Shown here one piece after another: positions 7,994 through 15,857 of a stretch of DNA of 64,000 nt; position 1 is the stretch's first letter; each line of letters begins with the position of its first letter. The stretch covers positions 3,100,001 to 3,164,000 of the forward strand of contig NZ_AP025463.1 of the NCBI RefSeq assembly GCF_024347335.1, in the 5' to 3' direction. The notes below the pieces were generated by a model that did no database searches, had not been told where the DNA came from, and worked only from the letters and a program-made list of their open reading frames with translations. The DNA comes from Vibrio celticus (GTDB taxonomy: Bacteria; Pseudomonadota; Gammaproteobacteria; Enterobacterales; Vibrionaceae). Position numbers and translations under genes: made by a program.

Positions 7994-9255
7994 TTGAATG
8001 TCACCCTTTCTGGTAATGGTTTCGTCGCTTCATTTTTACTGTAGAACCACAGTAGAACGAAGAACATGAAGTAACCTAAGCTAAAGATTTGAGCCAGTAG
8101 CGTGTATGTTGGCGTTGCTGGAAGCGCACCAAGTACACCAAGCGCAATAAAGCTTATTGTGAATTGGATGATATTAATCAAATGCAGTTTGCTACGGTAA
8201 CGGTAAGAACGCACTTTACAACGGTCGAACCATGGTAGTAGGAATAGCACAACAATAGATGCGCCCATTGCTACAACACCTAGCAACTTATCAGGAACAG
8301 CACGCAGAATTGCGTAAAACGGCGTGAAGTACCATACCGGAGCGATGTGCACTGGTGTTTTCAGTGGGTTAGCAGCTTCAAAGTTTGGCGGCTCAAGGAA
8401 GAACCCACCCATTTCTGGGTTAAAGAACAGCACATAACAGAAGAAGAATAGGAAACCGGCCACACCAACCATATCTTTCACAGTCCCGTATGGGTGGAAA
8501 GGAATAGAGTCAATGATGTCGTATTTCTTAGTGTAATCCTTGTGGAATGGGAACTGAGTTTTGTAGTCGTCGCCCATTGTGCCTTTAGGAAGCTTGGTTT
8601 CGATACCGTCTGGGTTGTTCGAACCCACTTCGTGCAGCGCTAGTACGTGAAGTACGATAAGCAGCAGAAGTACAATTGGCAGAGCAATAACGTGCAGTGC
8701 GAAGAAACGGTTCAGCGTTGCACCAGAGATGATGTAGTCACCACGGATCCAAAGCGTTAGGTCATCACCGATAACAGGGATCGCACCAAACAGAGAAATG
8801 ATTACCTGAGCACCCCAGTAAGACATTTGACCCCATGGTAGTAGGTAACCCATGAAAGCCTCAGCCATAAGCACTAAGAAGATCAACATACCGAAGATCC
8901 AAAGTAGCTCACGAGGTTTTTGGTAAGAGCCGTAGATTAGGCCACGGAACATGTGCAGGTAGATAACCACGAAGAATGCCGAAGCACCTGTTGAGTGCAT
9001 GTAGCGTAGTAGCCAACCGTATTCCACATCACGCATGATGTATTCAACAGAAGCAAATGCACCCTCACCTGATGGTACGTAGTTCATTGTTAGCCAAATA
9101 CCCGTAAGGATTTGGTTAACCAGTACCAACATTGCCAAAGAACCGAAAAGGTACCAAAAGTTAAAGTTCTTAGGCATTGGGTATTCAGATAAATGCTTTT
9201 TATAAGCATTCATCGCGGGTAGACGTTTCTCTACCCAATCAAGCAATCCTTGCAT
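7990..9255 (-). CDS. petB: Ubiquinol-cytochrome c reductase, cytochrome b subunit
   Basis: Cytochrome b holds the low- and high-potential haems and both quinone sites of the bc1 complex. The 421-residue multi-span protein shows the haem-ligating histidines in RYMHSTGASAFFVVIYLHMF and FALHVIALPIVLLLLIVLH, the GxxLPWGQMSYWGA segment of the Qo region, and the PEW-type motif as PVWYFTPFYAILR. It is a full-length b plus subunit-IV type protein. It overlaps petA by 1 nt upstream and petC by 4 nt downstream. Confidence 0.97.
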   Translation of the reverse strand: MQGLLDWVEKRLPAMNAYKKHLSEYPMPKNFNFWYLFGSLAMLVLVNQILTGIWLTMNYVPSGEGAFASVEYIMRDVEYGWLLRYMHSTGASAFFVVIYLHMFRGLIYGSYQKPRELLWIFGMLIFLVLMAEAFMGYLLPWGQMSYWGAQVIISLFGAIPVIGDDLTLWIRGDYIISGATLNRFFALHVIALPIVLLLLIVLHVLALHEVGSNNPDGIETKLPKGTMGDDYKTQFPFHKDYTKKYDIIDSIPFHPYGTVKDMVGVAGFLFFFCYVLFFNPEMGGFFLEPPNFEAANPLKTPVHIAPVWYFTPFYAILRAVPDKLLGVVAMGASIVVLFLLPWFDRCKVRSYRYRSKLHLINIIQFTISFIALGVLGALPATPTYTLLAQIFSLGYFMFFVLLWFYSKNEATKPLPERVTFK

Positions 9256-9845
9256 TACGCGTCTCCCTCGTCCACACCGATCATGATCTTAGTGTCACTC
9301 AAATACATATGCTTTGGTACAACAAGATTCAATGGGGCTGGTACGCCTTGGAATACTCGACCTGCCATATCAAACTTTGAACCATGACAAGGACAGAAGA
9401 AACCAGACTTAACACCCTGAACTTGTTCTGCAAAAGAATCCGGCAGGTAAGTTGGAGAACAACCTAAGTGCGTACAGAAACCAACAGCAACGAAGAATTC
9501 CGGCTTAATTGAACGAAACTCGTTCTGTGCGTATTCTGGTTGTTGTTCAGCTTCAGATTGAGGGTCACGAAGTTGACCACCGATCGATTTTAGGTTTTCT
9601 AGTACCGACTCAGCACGGCGTACAACCCATACAGGTTTACCTTGCCACTCGACACGAACCATTTGTCCCGGTTCTAACTTACTGACTTCCACTTCCACCG
9701 GCGCGCCCGCAGCTTTCGCCTTGGCACTCGGATTCCATGATTTAATAAAAGGCACGGCTACAGCAGCTGCTCCTAAACCACCAACAACGGCTGTTGTTGC
9801 GGTTAAGAAACGCCTGCGACCGTTATTTAAAGGCGCGTTGCTCAT
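9255..9845 (-). CDS. petA: Ubiquinol-cytochrome c reductase, Rieske iron-sulfur subunit
   Basis: The Rieske protein takes electrons from ubiquinol at the Qo site. The 196-residue protein begins with a twin-arginine type signal and membrane anchor (GRRRFLTATTAVVGGLGAAAVAV, near residues 9-31). The [2Fe-2S] cluster site is made of CTHLGC and CPCHGS in the C-terminal half. It is the promoter-proximal gene of petABC. Confidence 0.97.
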   Translation of the reverse strand: MSNAPLNNGRRRFLTATTAVVGGLGAAAVAVPFIKSWNPSAKAKAAGAPVEVEVSKLEPGQMVRVEWQGKPVWVVRRAESVLENLKSIGGQLRDPQSEAEQQPEYAQNEFRSIKPEFFVAVGFCTHLGCSPTYLPDSFAEQVQGVKSGFFCPCHGSKFDMAGRVFQGVPAPLNLVVPKHMYLSDTKIMIGVDEGDA

Positions 9846-10095
9846 CCAAACATTCTCCCATTTGCTCCTTGTGGATTGAAATAATTCCGATTAAAGAGCA
9901 TGGCTAACAAAATATGTATTTAGTTCTATTTATTGACGGCAAATGATAAATAAAACCCTACTTTTTGACAAGATAAAGCTACCTTTTTGTAACAATCATG
10001 AGGCAAAGCGCACATTGGGTTACAAAAGCTTTCAAAATATAAAAATTTGGAAATAAAACGAGGGAGGGGAAGCGTTTAGAGGGGGTATAAAAACA
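9846..10095. other. Non-coding gap between petA and the rpsI terminator
   Basis: This AT-rich stretch holds the petABC promoter region (transcribed to the left). I see no credible reading frame, tRNA or strong hairpin before the rpsI terminator. Confidence 0.5.
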
Positions 10096-10121
10096 AAAAG
10101 CCCGGCATATAGCCGAGCTTT
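10096..10121 (-). terminator. Terminator after rplM-rpsI
   Basis: On the minus strand AAAGCTCGGC and GCCGGGCTTT pair across TATAT, followed by TTGTTTTT. Confidence 0.85.
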
Positions 10122-10175
10122 GAACCACAATTCCAGTCGTAAAACTGGGAGCGTGTACTTTTTCGTAAAGAAAAA

Positions 10176-10568
10176 TTAACGCTTAGAGAATTGAGGTTTA
10201 CGACGTGCTTTACGTAGACCAACTTTCTTACGTTCAACGCAACGAGCGTCACGAGTAACGTAGCCAGCTGCACGTAGAGCAGGACGTAGAGTTTCATCGT
10301 ACTCCATAAGAGCGCGAGTGATACCGTGGCGGATTGCGCCAGCTTGACCAGAAATACCACCACCAGAAACAGTGATGTAAAGGTCAAGTTTCTCAGTTAG
10401 TTCAACTAGCTCAAGAGGTTGCTTAACAACCATACGAGAAGTTGGACGACCGAAGTAAACATCAAGGCTACGCTTGTTGATTACGATCTCACCAGAGCCT
10501 GGTTTGATGAAAACACGAGCTGCTGAGCTTTTGCGACGACCAGTGCCGTAGTATTGATTCTCTGCCAT
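10176..10568 (-). CDS. rpsI: 30S ribosomal protein S9
   Basis: S9 sits in the head of the 30S subunit and its C-terminal tail contacts P-site tRNA. The start at 10568 gives 130 residues beginning MAENQYYGTGRRKSSAARVF, the same start and length as E. coli S9; a second ATG two codons upstream (MKMAEN) is nearer the AAGGGG sequence and cannot be excluded. The tail RKARRKPQFSKR is the conserved basic C-terminus. Co-transcribed with rplM, 13 nt downstream. Confidence 0.96.
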   Translation of the reverse strand: MAENQYYGTGRRKSSAARVFIKPGSGEIVINKRSLDVYFGRPTSRMVVKQPLELVELTEKLDLYITVSGGGISGQAGAIRHGITRALMEYDETLRPALRAAGYVTRDARCVERKKVGLRKARRKPQFSKR

Positions 10569-10581
10569 TTTCATAATCCCC

Positions 10582-11010
10582 TTAGATGTCTAGTACTTGT
10601 GGCTGTTGAGCAACATGGTTGTGCTCAGTACCAGCGTACACTTTAAGCTTACGGTACATCGCGCGGCCTAGAGGACCACGTGGAAGCATACCTTTAACTG
10701 CTAGTTCTAGAACCATTTCTGGTTTCTTAGCAATTAGCTTTTCAAAAGTGATAGTTTTAAGACCACCTGGGAACTCAGAGTGACGGTAGTAAACCTTACC
10801 CTTAGCTTTGTTACCAGTTACAGCAACTTTCTCAGCGTTAACAACGATGATGTAATCACCAGTGTCTACGTGAGGAGTGTATTCTGCTTTGTGCTTGCCG
10901 CGTAGGCGAGAAGCGATTTCACTTGCTAGACGGCCAAGAGTTTTGCCTTCAGCGTCTACAACATACCAGTCGCGTTTTACAGTTTCTGGTTTAGCAACGA
11001 AAGTTTTCAT
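10582..11010 (-). CDS. rplM: 50S ribosomal protein L13
   Basis: L13 is an early-assembling 50S protein and, in E. coli, the repressor of its own rplM-rpsI mRNA. The 142-residue protein matches the family length and has MKTFVAKPETVKRDWYVVDA at the N-terminus, GDYIIVVNAEKVAVTGNK near residues 51-68, and GMLPRGPLGRAMYRKLKVYAG near 107-127. The leader upstream (11011-11115) contains two hairpins that could be the autoregulatory site. Confidence 0.97.
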   Translation of the reverse strand: MKTFVAKPETVKRDWYVVDAEGKTLGRLASEIASRLRGKHKAEYTPHVDTGDYIIVVNAEKVAVTGNKAKGKVYYRHSEFPGGLKTITFEKLIAKKPEMVLELAVKGMLPRGPLGRAMYRKLKVYAGTEHNHVAQQPQVLDI

Positions 11011-11045
11011 GCTAATAATTACCTATTTAAAAAATTTACACTTAA

Positions 11046-11114
11046 GGAATACTCGCGTATTCCCACTGTCTAAGAGTTACCATTCATCACCCCTTCGAGT
11101 GTTGGAAAACTCTT
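11046..11114 (-). promoter_or_regulatory. Structured leader of rplM-rpsI, candidate L13 operator
   Basis: On the transcribed strand GGAATAC and GTATTCC form a perfect 7-bp stem capped by a GCGA (GNRA) tetraloop (11046-11063). Upstream of it AAGAGTT (11108-11114) can pair with AACTCTT (11072-11078), enclosing a smaller CAC/GTG stem. E. coli L13 represses its own leader; assignment of this site is inference. Confidence 0.5.
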
Positions 11115-11257
11115 GGCATAACGTGATTTTACTCATCGCTAGAGGCCCGCAGTAACGGTAGGTCGCAGGATTATAGAGAAGAGCGAAGAAAAAATCACCT
11201 CTTTTTGAACAAAATCACGATTTTTTTAATTCTATTTCTTATTCGAGATAATCAAAG

Positions 11258-12361
11258 CTAACTTAAGTGTTCTTTTGCCAAATATTCATGACTCTGCATT
11301 TCAATTAAACGTGACTGGCAACGTCTAAATTCAAACTCTAACTGACCATGGGTGTAGAGCTTTTCTAGCTCCACTTCCGCTGAAATAATCAGCTTCACAT
11401 TGCGCTCGTAGAACTCATCAACTAGTGCAATGAAGCGCCTCGCAGCGTCATCTGAAGTCGCACCCATTTGCAACACATCCGCCAATAGAACCGTATGATA
11501 AACCCGAGACAACTCAATATAGTCGTTCTGGCTACGAGCCGACTGACAGAGCTGAGCAAAGGTACCATGCAGTACTCCATCACTCGCTTCGACTACATCT
11601 AACTGGCGGTGATTAACCTCAATTGTCTTAAGCTTCTCTTTATCTTCACCAACCAGCTGAGCGTAATACTTTTCGAGATTGATAGTCGCTTGGCTATCTA
11701 GCGGGTAATGGTAGATCTCAGCCTGTTCTAAGGTACGTAGACGATAATCAATGCCACTATCGACATTAAGGATATGACAGTTGTCTTGAATGAGCTTAAT
11801 GGCAGGTAAGAAACGCGCTCGCTGTAACCCGTTGCGATACAGATCCGCAGGTGGAATATTAGAGGTCGCAACCAAGATAACGTTTCGAGCGAATAACTCT
11901 TGGAACAAGGTTCCTAGTATCATCGCATCGGTGATGTCTGAAACAAAGAATTCGTCGAAACAGATAATATCCGCTTCTTCCTTCAACTTGTCTGCGACTA
12001 AAGGCAATGGATCACTCACATTACCTAGCGCCTTTAGCTCATCATGGACTCGATACATAAAGCGGTGAAAGTGAACACGCATTTTTTTAGTGGTCGGTAA
12101 GGCATCATAGAACGTATCCATCAGGTACGTTTTTCCTCGCCCTACGCCACCCCAGAAATAGAGACCTTTTGGTGGCTGTGGCAGCTCTGGCTTTTTGCCC
12201 AATAATTTCTGGAAGCGAGTCAGTTGAGGAATGGGCGTATTCATGTAATCTTGGAATTGATGAAAGAGTTCATCTAAAGATTTAACGGCTTGCTCTTGTG
12301 CTGGATCTCTTTGAAATCCATGTTCTTTTATATCTTGTTCGTATTTTTTAATGGGATTCAT
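11258..12361 (-). CDS. zapE: Cell division protein ZapE (AFG1-like ATPase)
   Basis: ZapE is an ATPase that associates with the Z-ring late in division and destabilises FtsZ polymers in the presence of ATP. The 367-residue protein has Walker A GGVGRGKTYLMD near residues 71-82, Walker B IICFDEFFVSD near 132-142, and ATSNIPP (sensor region) near 165-171. Length and motifs match the AFG1 family. It is transcribed divergently from zapG, the arrangement of E. coli yhcM/yhcB. Confidence 0.94.
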   Translation of the reverse strand: MNPIKKYEQDIKEHGFQRDPAQEQAVKSLDELFHQFQDYMNTPIPQLTRFQKLLGKKPELPQPPKGLYFWGGVGRGKTYLMDTFYDALPTTKKMRVHFHRFMYRVHDELKALGNVSDPLPLVADKLKEEADIICFDEFFVSDITDAMILGTLFQELFARNVILVATSNIPPADLYRNGLQRARFLPAIKLIQDNCHILNVDSGIDYRLRTLEQAEIYHYPLDSQATINLEKYYAQLVGEDKEKLKTIEVNHRQLDVVEASDGVLHGTFAQLCQSARSQNDYIELSRVYHTVLLADVLQMGATSDDAARRFIALVDEFYERNVKLIISAEVELEKLYTHGQLEFEFRRCQSRLIEMQSHEYLAKEHLS

Positions 12362-12580
12362 GACGACATTTCCACAATGAAAGCAATATCAGACAACAAC
12401 TAAAAATGAGCCCAAACAGTACGAGGAATAACGTGATGTAGTGAATAATGCAGCATCAAACTGCTAACTAGCGCACACGCATTTCTCTTTATACTGCGGC
12501 TTTCTCATAGTACCATGGAGCCGTATCACGTGTAACTAAGCAGTAACAAACATGTTAAAAAACAATAATAAGGAGCTGTT

Positions 12581-13036
12581 ATGCCTTGGATGTATGCCGT
12601 TGCCGGTTTACTAGTCGGAGTTATTTTAGGGGTCGCTATTTCTCGTCTCATGACACCTGAATACAAAAAACAAAAGAACGTACAGAAAGAATTAGATAGC
12701 GCAAAGTTTGCCCTTGAGCAGCAGCGACAAGAGCTGGCTGATCACTTTGCGAAATCAGCAGAAATGTTGGACACATTAGGTAAAGACTACACAAAACTGT
12801 ACCAACACATGGAAAAAACAAGCTCAGAGCTGATTCCTAACCTGCCAGAGCAAGATAACCCGTTTGTGAAAACAGCCGCTGCCCATTCGGACAAGCCACA
12901 AGAGAAGTCTTCAGCAAAAGAGGCGACACTTGAGGAACAACCGAAAGATTACGCTAATGGCGCAACCGGTTTATTTACAGAGCAGAAGAAAGAAATCATG
13001 GATGCTCCCGATGTTGTAACAGCAAAAGCATCGTAA
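12581..13036 (+). CDS. zapG: Z-ring associated protein ZapG (DUF1043, YhcB)
   Basis: ZapG is an inner-membrane coiled-coil protein linked to the divisome and to envelope growth. The 151-residue protein has one N-terminal membrane helix (about residues 3-22, YAVAGLLVGVILGVAISRL), a coiled coil (about 28-90, rich in K/E/Q with YKKQKNVQKELDSAKFALEQ), and a low-complexity polar C-terminus. An AAGGAG sequence sits 6 nt before the ATG. It stands upstream of degQ as in E. coli. Confidence 0.92.
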   Translation: MPWMYAVAGLLVGVILGVAISRLMTPEYKKQKNVQKELDSAKFALEQQRQELADHFAKSAEMLDTLGKDYTKLYQHMEKTSSELIPNLPEQDNPFVKTAAAHSDKPQEKSSAKEATLEEQPKDYANGATGLFTEQKKEIMDAPDVVTAKAS

Positions 13037-13052
13037 ACATTTAACACTTCTG

Positions 13053-13080
13053 TGAACTTTACAAAGGTTTTTGAGTCATA
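13053..13080 (+). promoter_or_regulatory. Possible sigma-E-type promoter before degQ
   Basis: TGAACTT (13053-13059) and TCATA (13076-13080) are separated by 16 bp, near the sigma-E consensus GGAACTT-N15/16-TCNNA. The match is imperfect and unsupported by other evidence. Confidence 0.25.
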
Positions 13081-13159
13081 ACTTTCACTCAGGTCATTTG
13101 AAACTTCTCATACTTATTAAACGTATAAGAGGGTTAAGACCTTAACTAGAGAGGAGTTT

Positions 13160-14518
13160 ATGATGAAAAAACCTTTGCTTGCTTTATCAGTACTGACTTT
13201 AAGCTTAAGTTCAATCATCACCCCCATTCAAGCAACAGCCGCACTGCCATTAAGTGTGGGTAATGAACAATTACCGAGCCTTGCTCCTATGCTTGAACAA
13301 GTGACCCCCGCTGTGGTTAGTATTGCCGTAGAAGGCAAACAGGTACAACGTCAGCAAATCCCTGAACAATTTCAATTCTTTTTTGGTCCAGAACAAACAC
13401 GAGAGCGTCCATTCCGCGGGCTAGGCTCTGGTGTCATCATTGACGCCAAGAAAGGTCATATCGTGACCAATTACCATGTCATTAATGGCGCAGACGATAT
13501 CAAAGTAAAATTGCATGATGGTCGAGAGTACGATGCTGAGCTAATCGGCGGCGACCAGATGTCTGATATCGCACTGCTAAAATTAGAAGAAGCCAAGAAC
13601 CTTACCCAGATAAAAGTCGCAGACTCAGACAAACTAAGAGTTGGTGATTTTAGTGTCGCGATCGGTAACCCATTCGGACTTGGGCAAACCGTGACATCCG
13701 GTATTGTTTCTGCACTTGGTCGTAGCGGCCTGAATCTAGAAAACTTTGAAAACTTCATTCAAACCGATGCAGCAATCAACAGCGGTAACTCTGGTGGTGC
13801 GCTAGTGAACCTCAACGGTGAGCTGATTGGTATCAACACCGCCATTCTTGGCCCTAACGGAGGTAATGTCGGTATCGGCTTTGCAATCCCTTCTAATATG
13901 ATGACAAATCTGACAGAACAAATTCTCGATTTCGGTGAAGTAAAACGCGGCATGCTTGGCGTTCAAGGCGGAGAAGTGACCTCCGAATTGGCAGAAGCAC
14001 TCGGTTATGAATCAAGTAAAGGCGCCTTTGTTAGCCAAATCGTCCCTGACAGCGCAGCAGATAAAGCCGGACTGAAAGCGGGCGATATTATTGTCTCTAT
14101 TAATGGCAAACGCATTGATACCTTCAGCGAGTTAAGAGCTAAGGTCGCAACACTCGGCGCTGGTAAGCAAATTGAGCTGGGTGTGGTTCGTGACGGTAAG
14201 AGCAAAACCTTTGATGTGACGCTTGGTGAATCCACCAATAACAAGACACAGGCAGAGAAACTCCATGAAGGACTAGCCGGAGCTGAATTAACCAACACAA
14301 CAGAGAGTGACTCTGCAACGGGTGTCAAGGTCTCAAGTGTTGCTCAAGGCTCACCAGCCGAAGCCTATCAACTTCTGAAAGATGACATCATCATCGGGGT
14401 AAACCGTCAAACGGTTAAGAACCTTGCTGAGTTTAGAGAGATTCTTGAAAAACAACCTGGTGTACTGGCGCTTAATATCCAGCGAGGCGACCGAACTATC
14501 TATCTTGTAATTCGATAG
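13160..14518 (+). CDS. degQ: Periplasmic serine endoprotease DegQ (HtrA family)
   Basis: DegQ degrades or holds misfolded proteins in the periplasm. The 452-residue protein has a signal peptide (residues 1-27), a trypsin-like domain with catalytic triad His106 (TNYHV), Asp136 (SDIALL) and Ser211 (GNSGG), and two PDZ domains (about 255-345 and 365-450). The sequence FFGPEQTRERPFRGLGSG lacks the long LA loop of DegP, which with the adjacent degS supports DegQ. The start is the first of two adjacent ATG codons. Vibrios often encode this as their only DegP/DegQ-type enzyme, which I cannot check here. Confidence 0.92.
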   Translation: MMKKPLLALSVLTLSLSSIITPIQATAALPLSVGNEQLPSLAPMLEQVTPAVVSIAVEGKQVQRQQIPEQFQFFFGPEQTRERPFRGLGSGVIIDAKKGHIVTNYHVINGADDIKVKLHDGREYDAELIGGDQMSDIALLKLEEAKNLTQIKVADSDKLRVGDFSVAIGNPFGLGQTVTSGIVSALGRSGLNLENFENFIQTDAAINSGNSGGALVNLNGELIGINTAILGPNGGNVGIGFAIPSNMMTNLTEQILDFGEVKRGMLGVQGGEVTSELAEALGYESSKGAFVSQIVPDSAADKAGLKAGDIIVSINGKRIDTFSELRAKVATLGAGKQIELGVVRDGKSKTFDVTLGESTNNKTQAEKLHEGLAGAELTNTTESDSATGVKVSSVAQGSPAEAYQLLKDDIIIGVNRQTVKNLAEFREILEKQPGVLALNIQRGDRTIYLVIR

Positions 14519-14539
14519 TCTTACGTCAGCGCAATTACA

Positions 14540-14588
14540 GGGAGGCCCAGTAAGTTTGCTTTAAACTTACTCAGTCTCCCTTTTCTTT
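14540..14588 (+). terminator. Terminator after degQ
   Basis: GGGAG (14540-14544) and AGTAAGTTT (14549-14557) pair with AAACTTACT (14563-14571) and CTCCC (14576-14580), followed by TTTTCTTT. Confidence 0.8.
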
Positions 14589-14676
14589 AGATCAATCAAA
14601 ATGCTATGCTTCACTTGTAATCAAGTCAGTCATCCATTGATGGAGGCTTCACACCTTACTTGTTGAAGAGGGAAAC

Positions 14677-15741
14677 ATGCTGTCCTTTCTATTTCGTTCT
14701 ATTTCCCTTGGACTCGTTTCAGCGGCGCTGATTCTTCTCGTTTTTCCAAGCTTAAGACCGGCTATTGTTGCAGATGTCACTAACCCTAAAGTCGACAATA
14801 TTGGCTCTCTTCAGATTTCATTCAATCAAGCAGTACGCCGCGCGGCACCTGCTGTGGTTAATATTTATAGCCGTAAATACGCCGAAAATGATCGTAACAA
14901 GCTACTGACTCAAGGTTTGGGGTCTGGGGTGATTGTTAGCGAGAAAGGCTACATCATTACCAACTTCCATGTTGTGGCTCAAGCAGACCAAATAGTTGTG
15001 GCCCTTCAAGATGGCCGAGTAGCAGCAGCGCAACTTGTCGGCTCAGACAAACGCACCGATATCGCGATACTGAGAGTCAGCGGTGACAACCTACCAGTAA
15101 TCCCATTAAACCCAAGCTACAAAGCCAATGTTGGTGATGTGGTACTGGCGATAGGTAATCCATATAACCTAGGTCAAACAACAACCTTTGGTATCATCTC
15201 TGCAACTGGCCGCTCTTCGATCAGTGCTGATGGTCATCAAGCCTTTATCCAGACCGATGCAGCAATCAATGAAGGTAACTCAGGTGGTGCACTGGTGAAT
15301 TCACAAGGTGAGCTAGTCGGTATCAATACCGCCTCTTTCCAACAAGCTACCGACATGGAAACCTATGGGATCTCATTCGCTATCCCCTATCCGCTTGCTA
15401 ATAAAATCATGGAGAAGATCATCGCCGATGGCCGTGTAATTCGTGGTTATATCGGTATCGATGGACAAGACATCAACTCTGTCACCTCACGCATGTTGGG
15501 TACTAAGAATATCGGCGGTATTGTTGTGTTAGGTATCGATCCAAATGGCCCCGCTGCGGATGCCGGTTTTGAAGCTCAAGACATTATTGTCAGTATCAAT
15601 AATAACCAGGTAAGTGGTCGCCAGAGTGTGATGGATACTGTTACTGATTTGCGTCCAGGTACCGAGATTGATGTGGGAATCTTACGCCAAGGTGAAAACA
15701 AAACCCTCAAAGTGACAATTGCTGAAGATACTCGCCTGTAG
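14677..15741 (+). CDS. degS: Membrane-anchored site-1 protease DegS
   Basis: DegS senses misfolded outer-membrane proteins through its PDZ domain and makes the first cut in anti-sigma factor RseA, releasing sigma-E. The 354-residue protein has an uncleaved N-terminal membrane helix (about 5-24), triad His98 (TNFHVV), Asp128 (TDIAIL), Ser202 (GNSGG), and one PDZ domain (about 255-350). The single PDZ and the anchor distinguish it from DegQ. It has a separate leader and a terminator between it and degQ, so it is probably independently transcribed. Confidence 0.95.
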   Translation: MLSFLFRSISLGLVSAALILLVFPSLRPAIVADVTNPKVDNIGSLQISFNQAVRRAAPAVVNIYSRKYAENDRNKLLTQGLGSGVIVSEKGYIITNFHVVAQADQIVVALQDGRVAAAQLVGSDKRTDIAILRVSGDNLPVIPLNPSYKANVGDVVLAIGNPYNLGQTTTFGIISATGRSSISADGHQAFIQTDAAINEGNSGGALVNSQGELVGINTASFQQATDMETYGISFAIPYPLANKIMEKIIADGRVIRGYIGIDGQDINSVTSRMLGTKNIGGIVVLGIDPNGPAADAGFEAQDIIVSINNNQVSGRQSVMDTVTDLRPGTEIDVGILRQGENKTLKVTIAEDTRL

Positions 15742-15802
15742 AACAAACGCTGTTAGCAGTGGTTCAAGCTGCTAGATTTAAGCTGCTAATAAACAAATAC
15801 AA

Positions 15803-15832
15803 AAAACCCAGCTCACAGGCTGGGTTTTCTTT
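15803..15832. terminator. Bidirectional terminator between degS and parC
   Basis: AAAACCCAGC and GCTGGGTTTT form a perfect 10-bp stem around TCACAG (15803-15828), with A and T runs on either side. Confidence 0.92.
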
Positions 15833-15857
15833 TATCTAAAGATAGTATCAGGTATCT

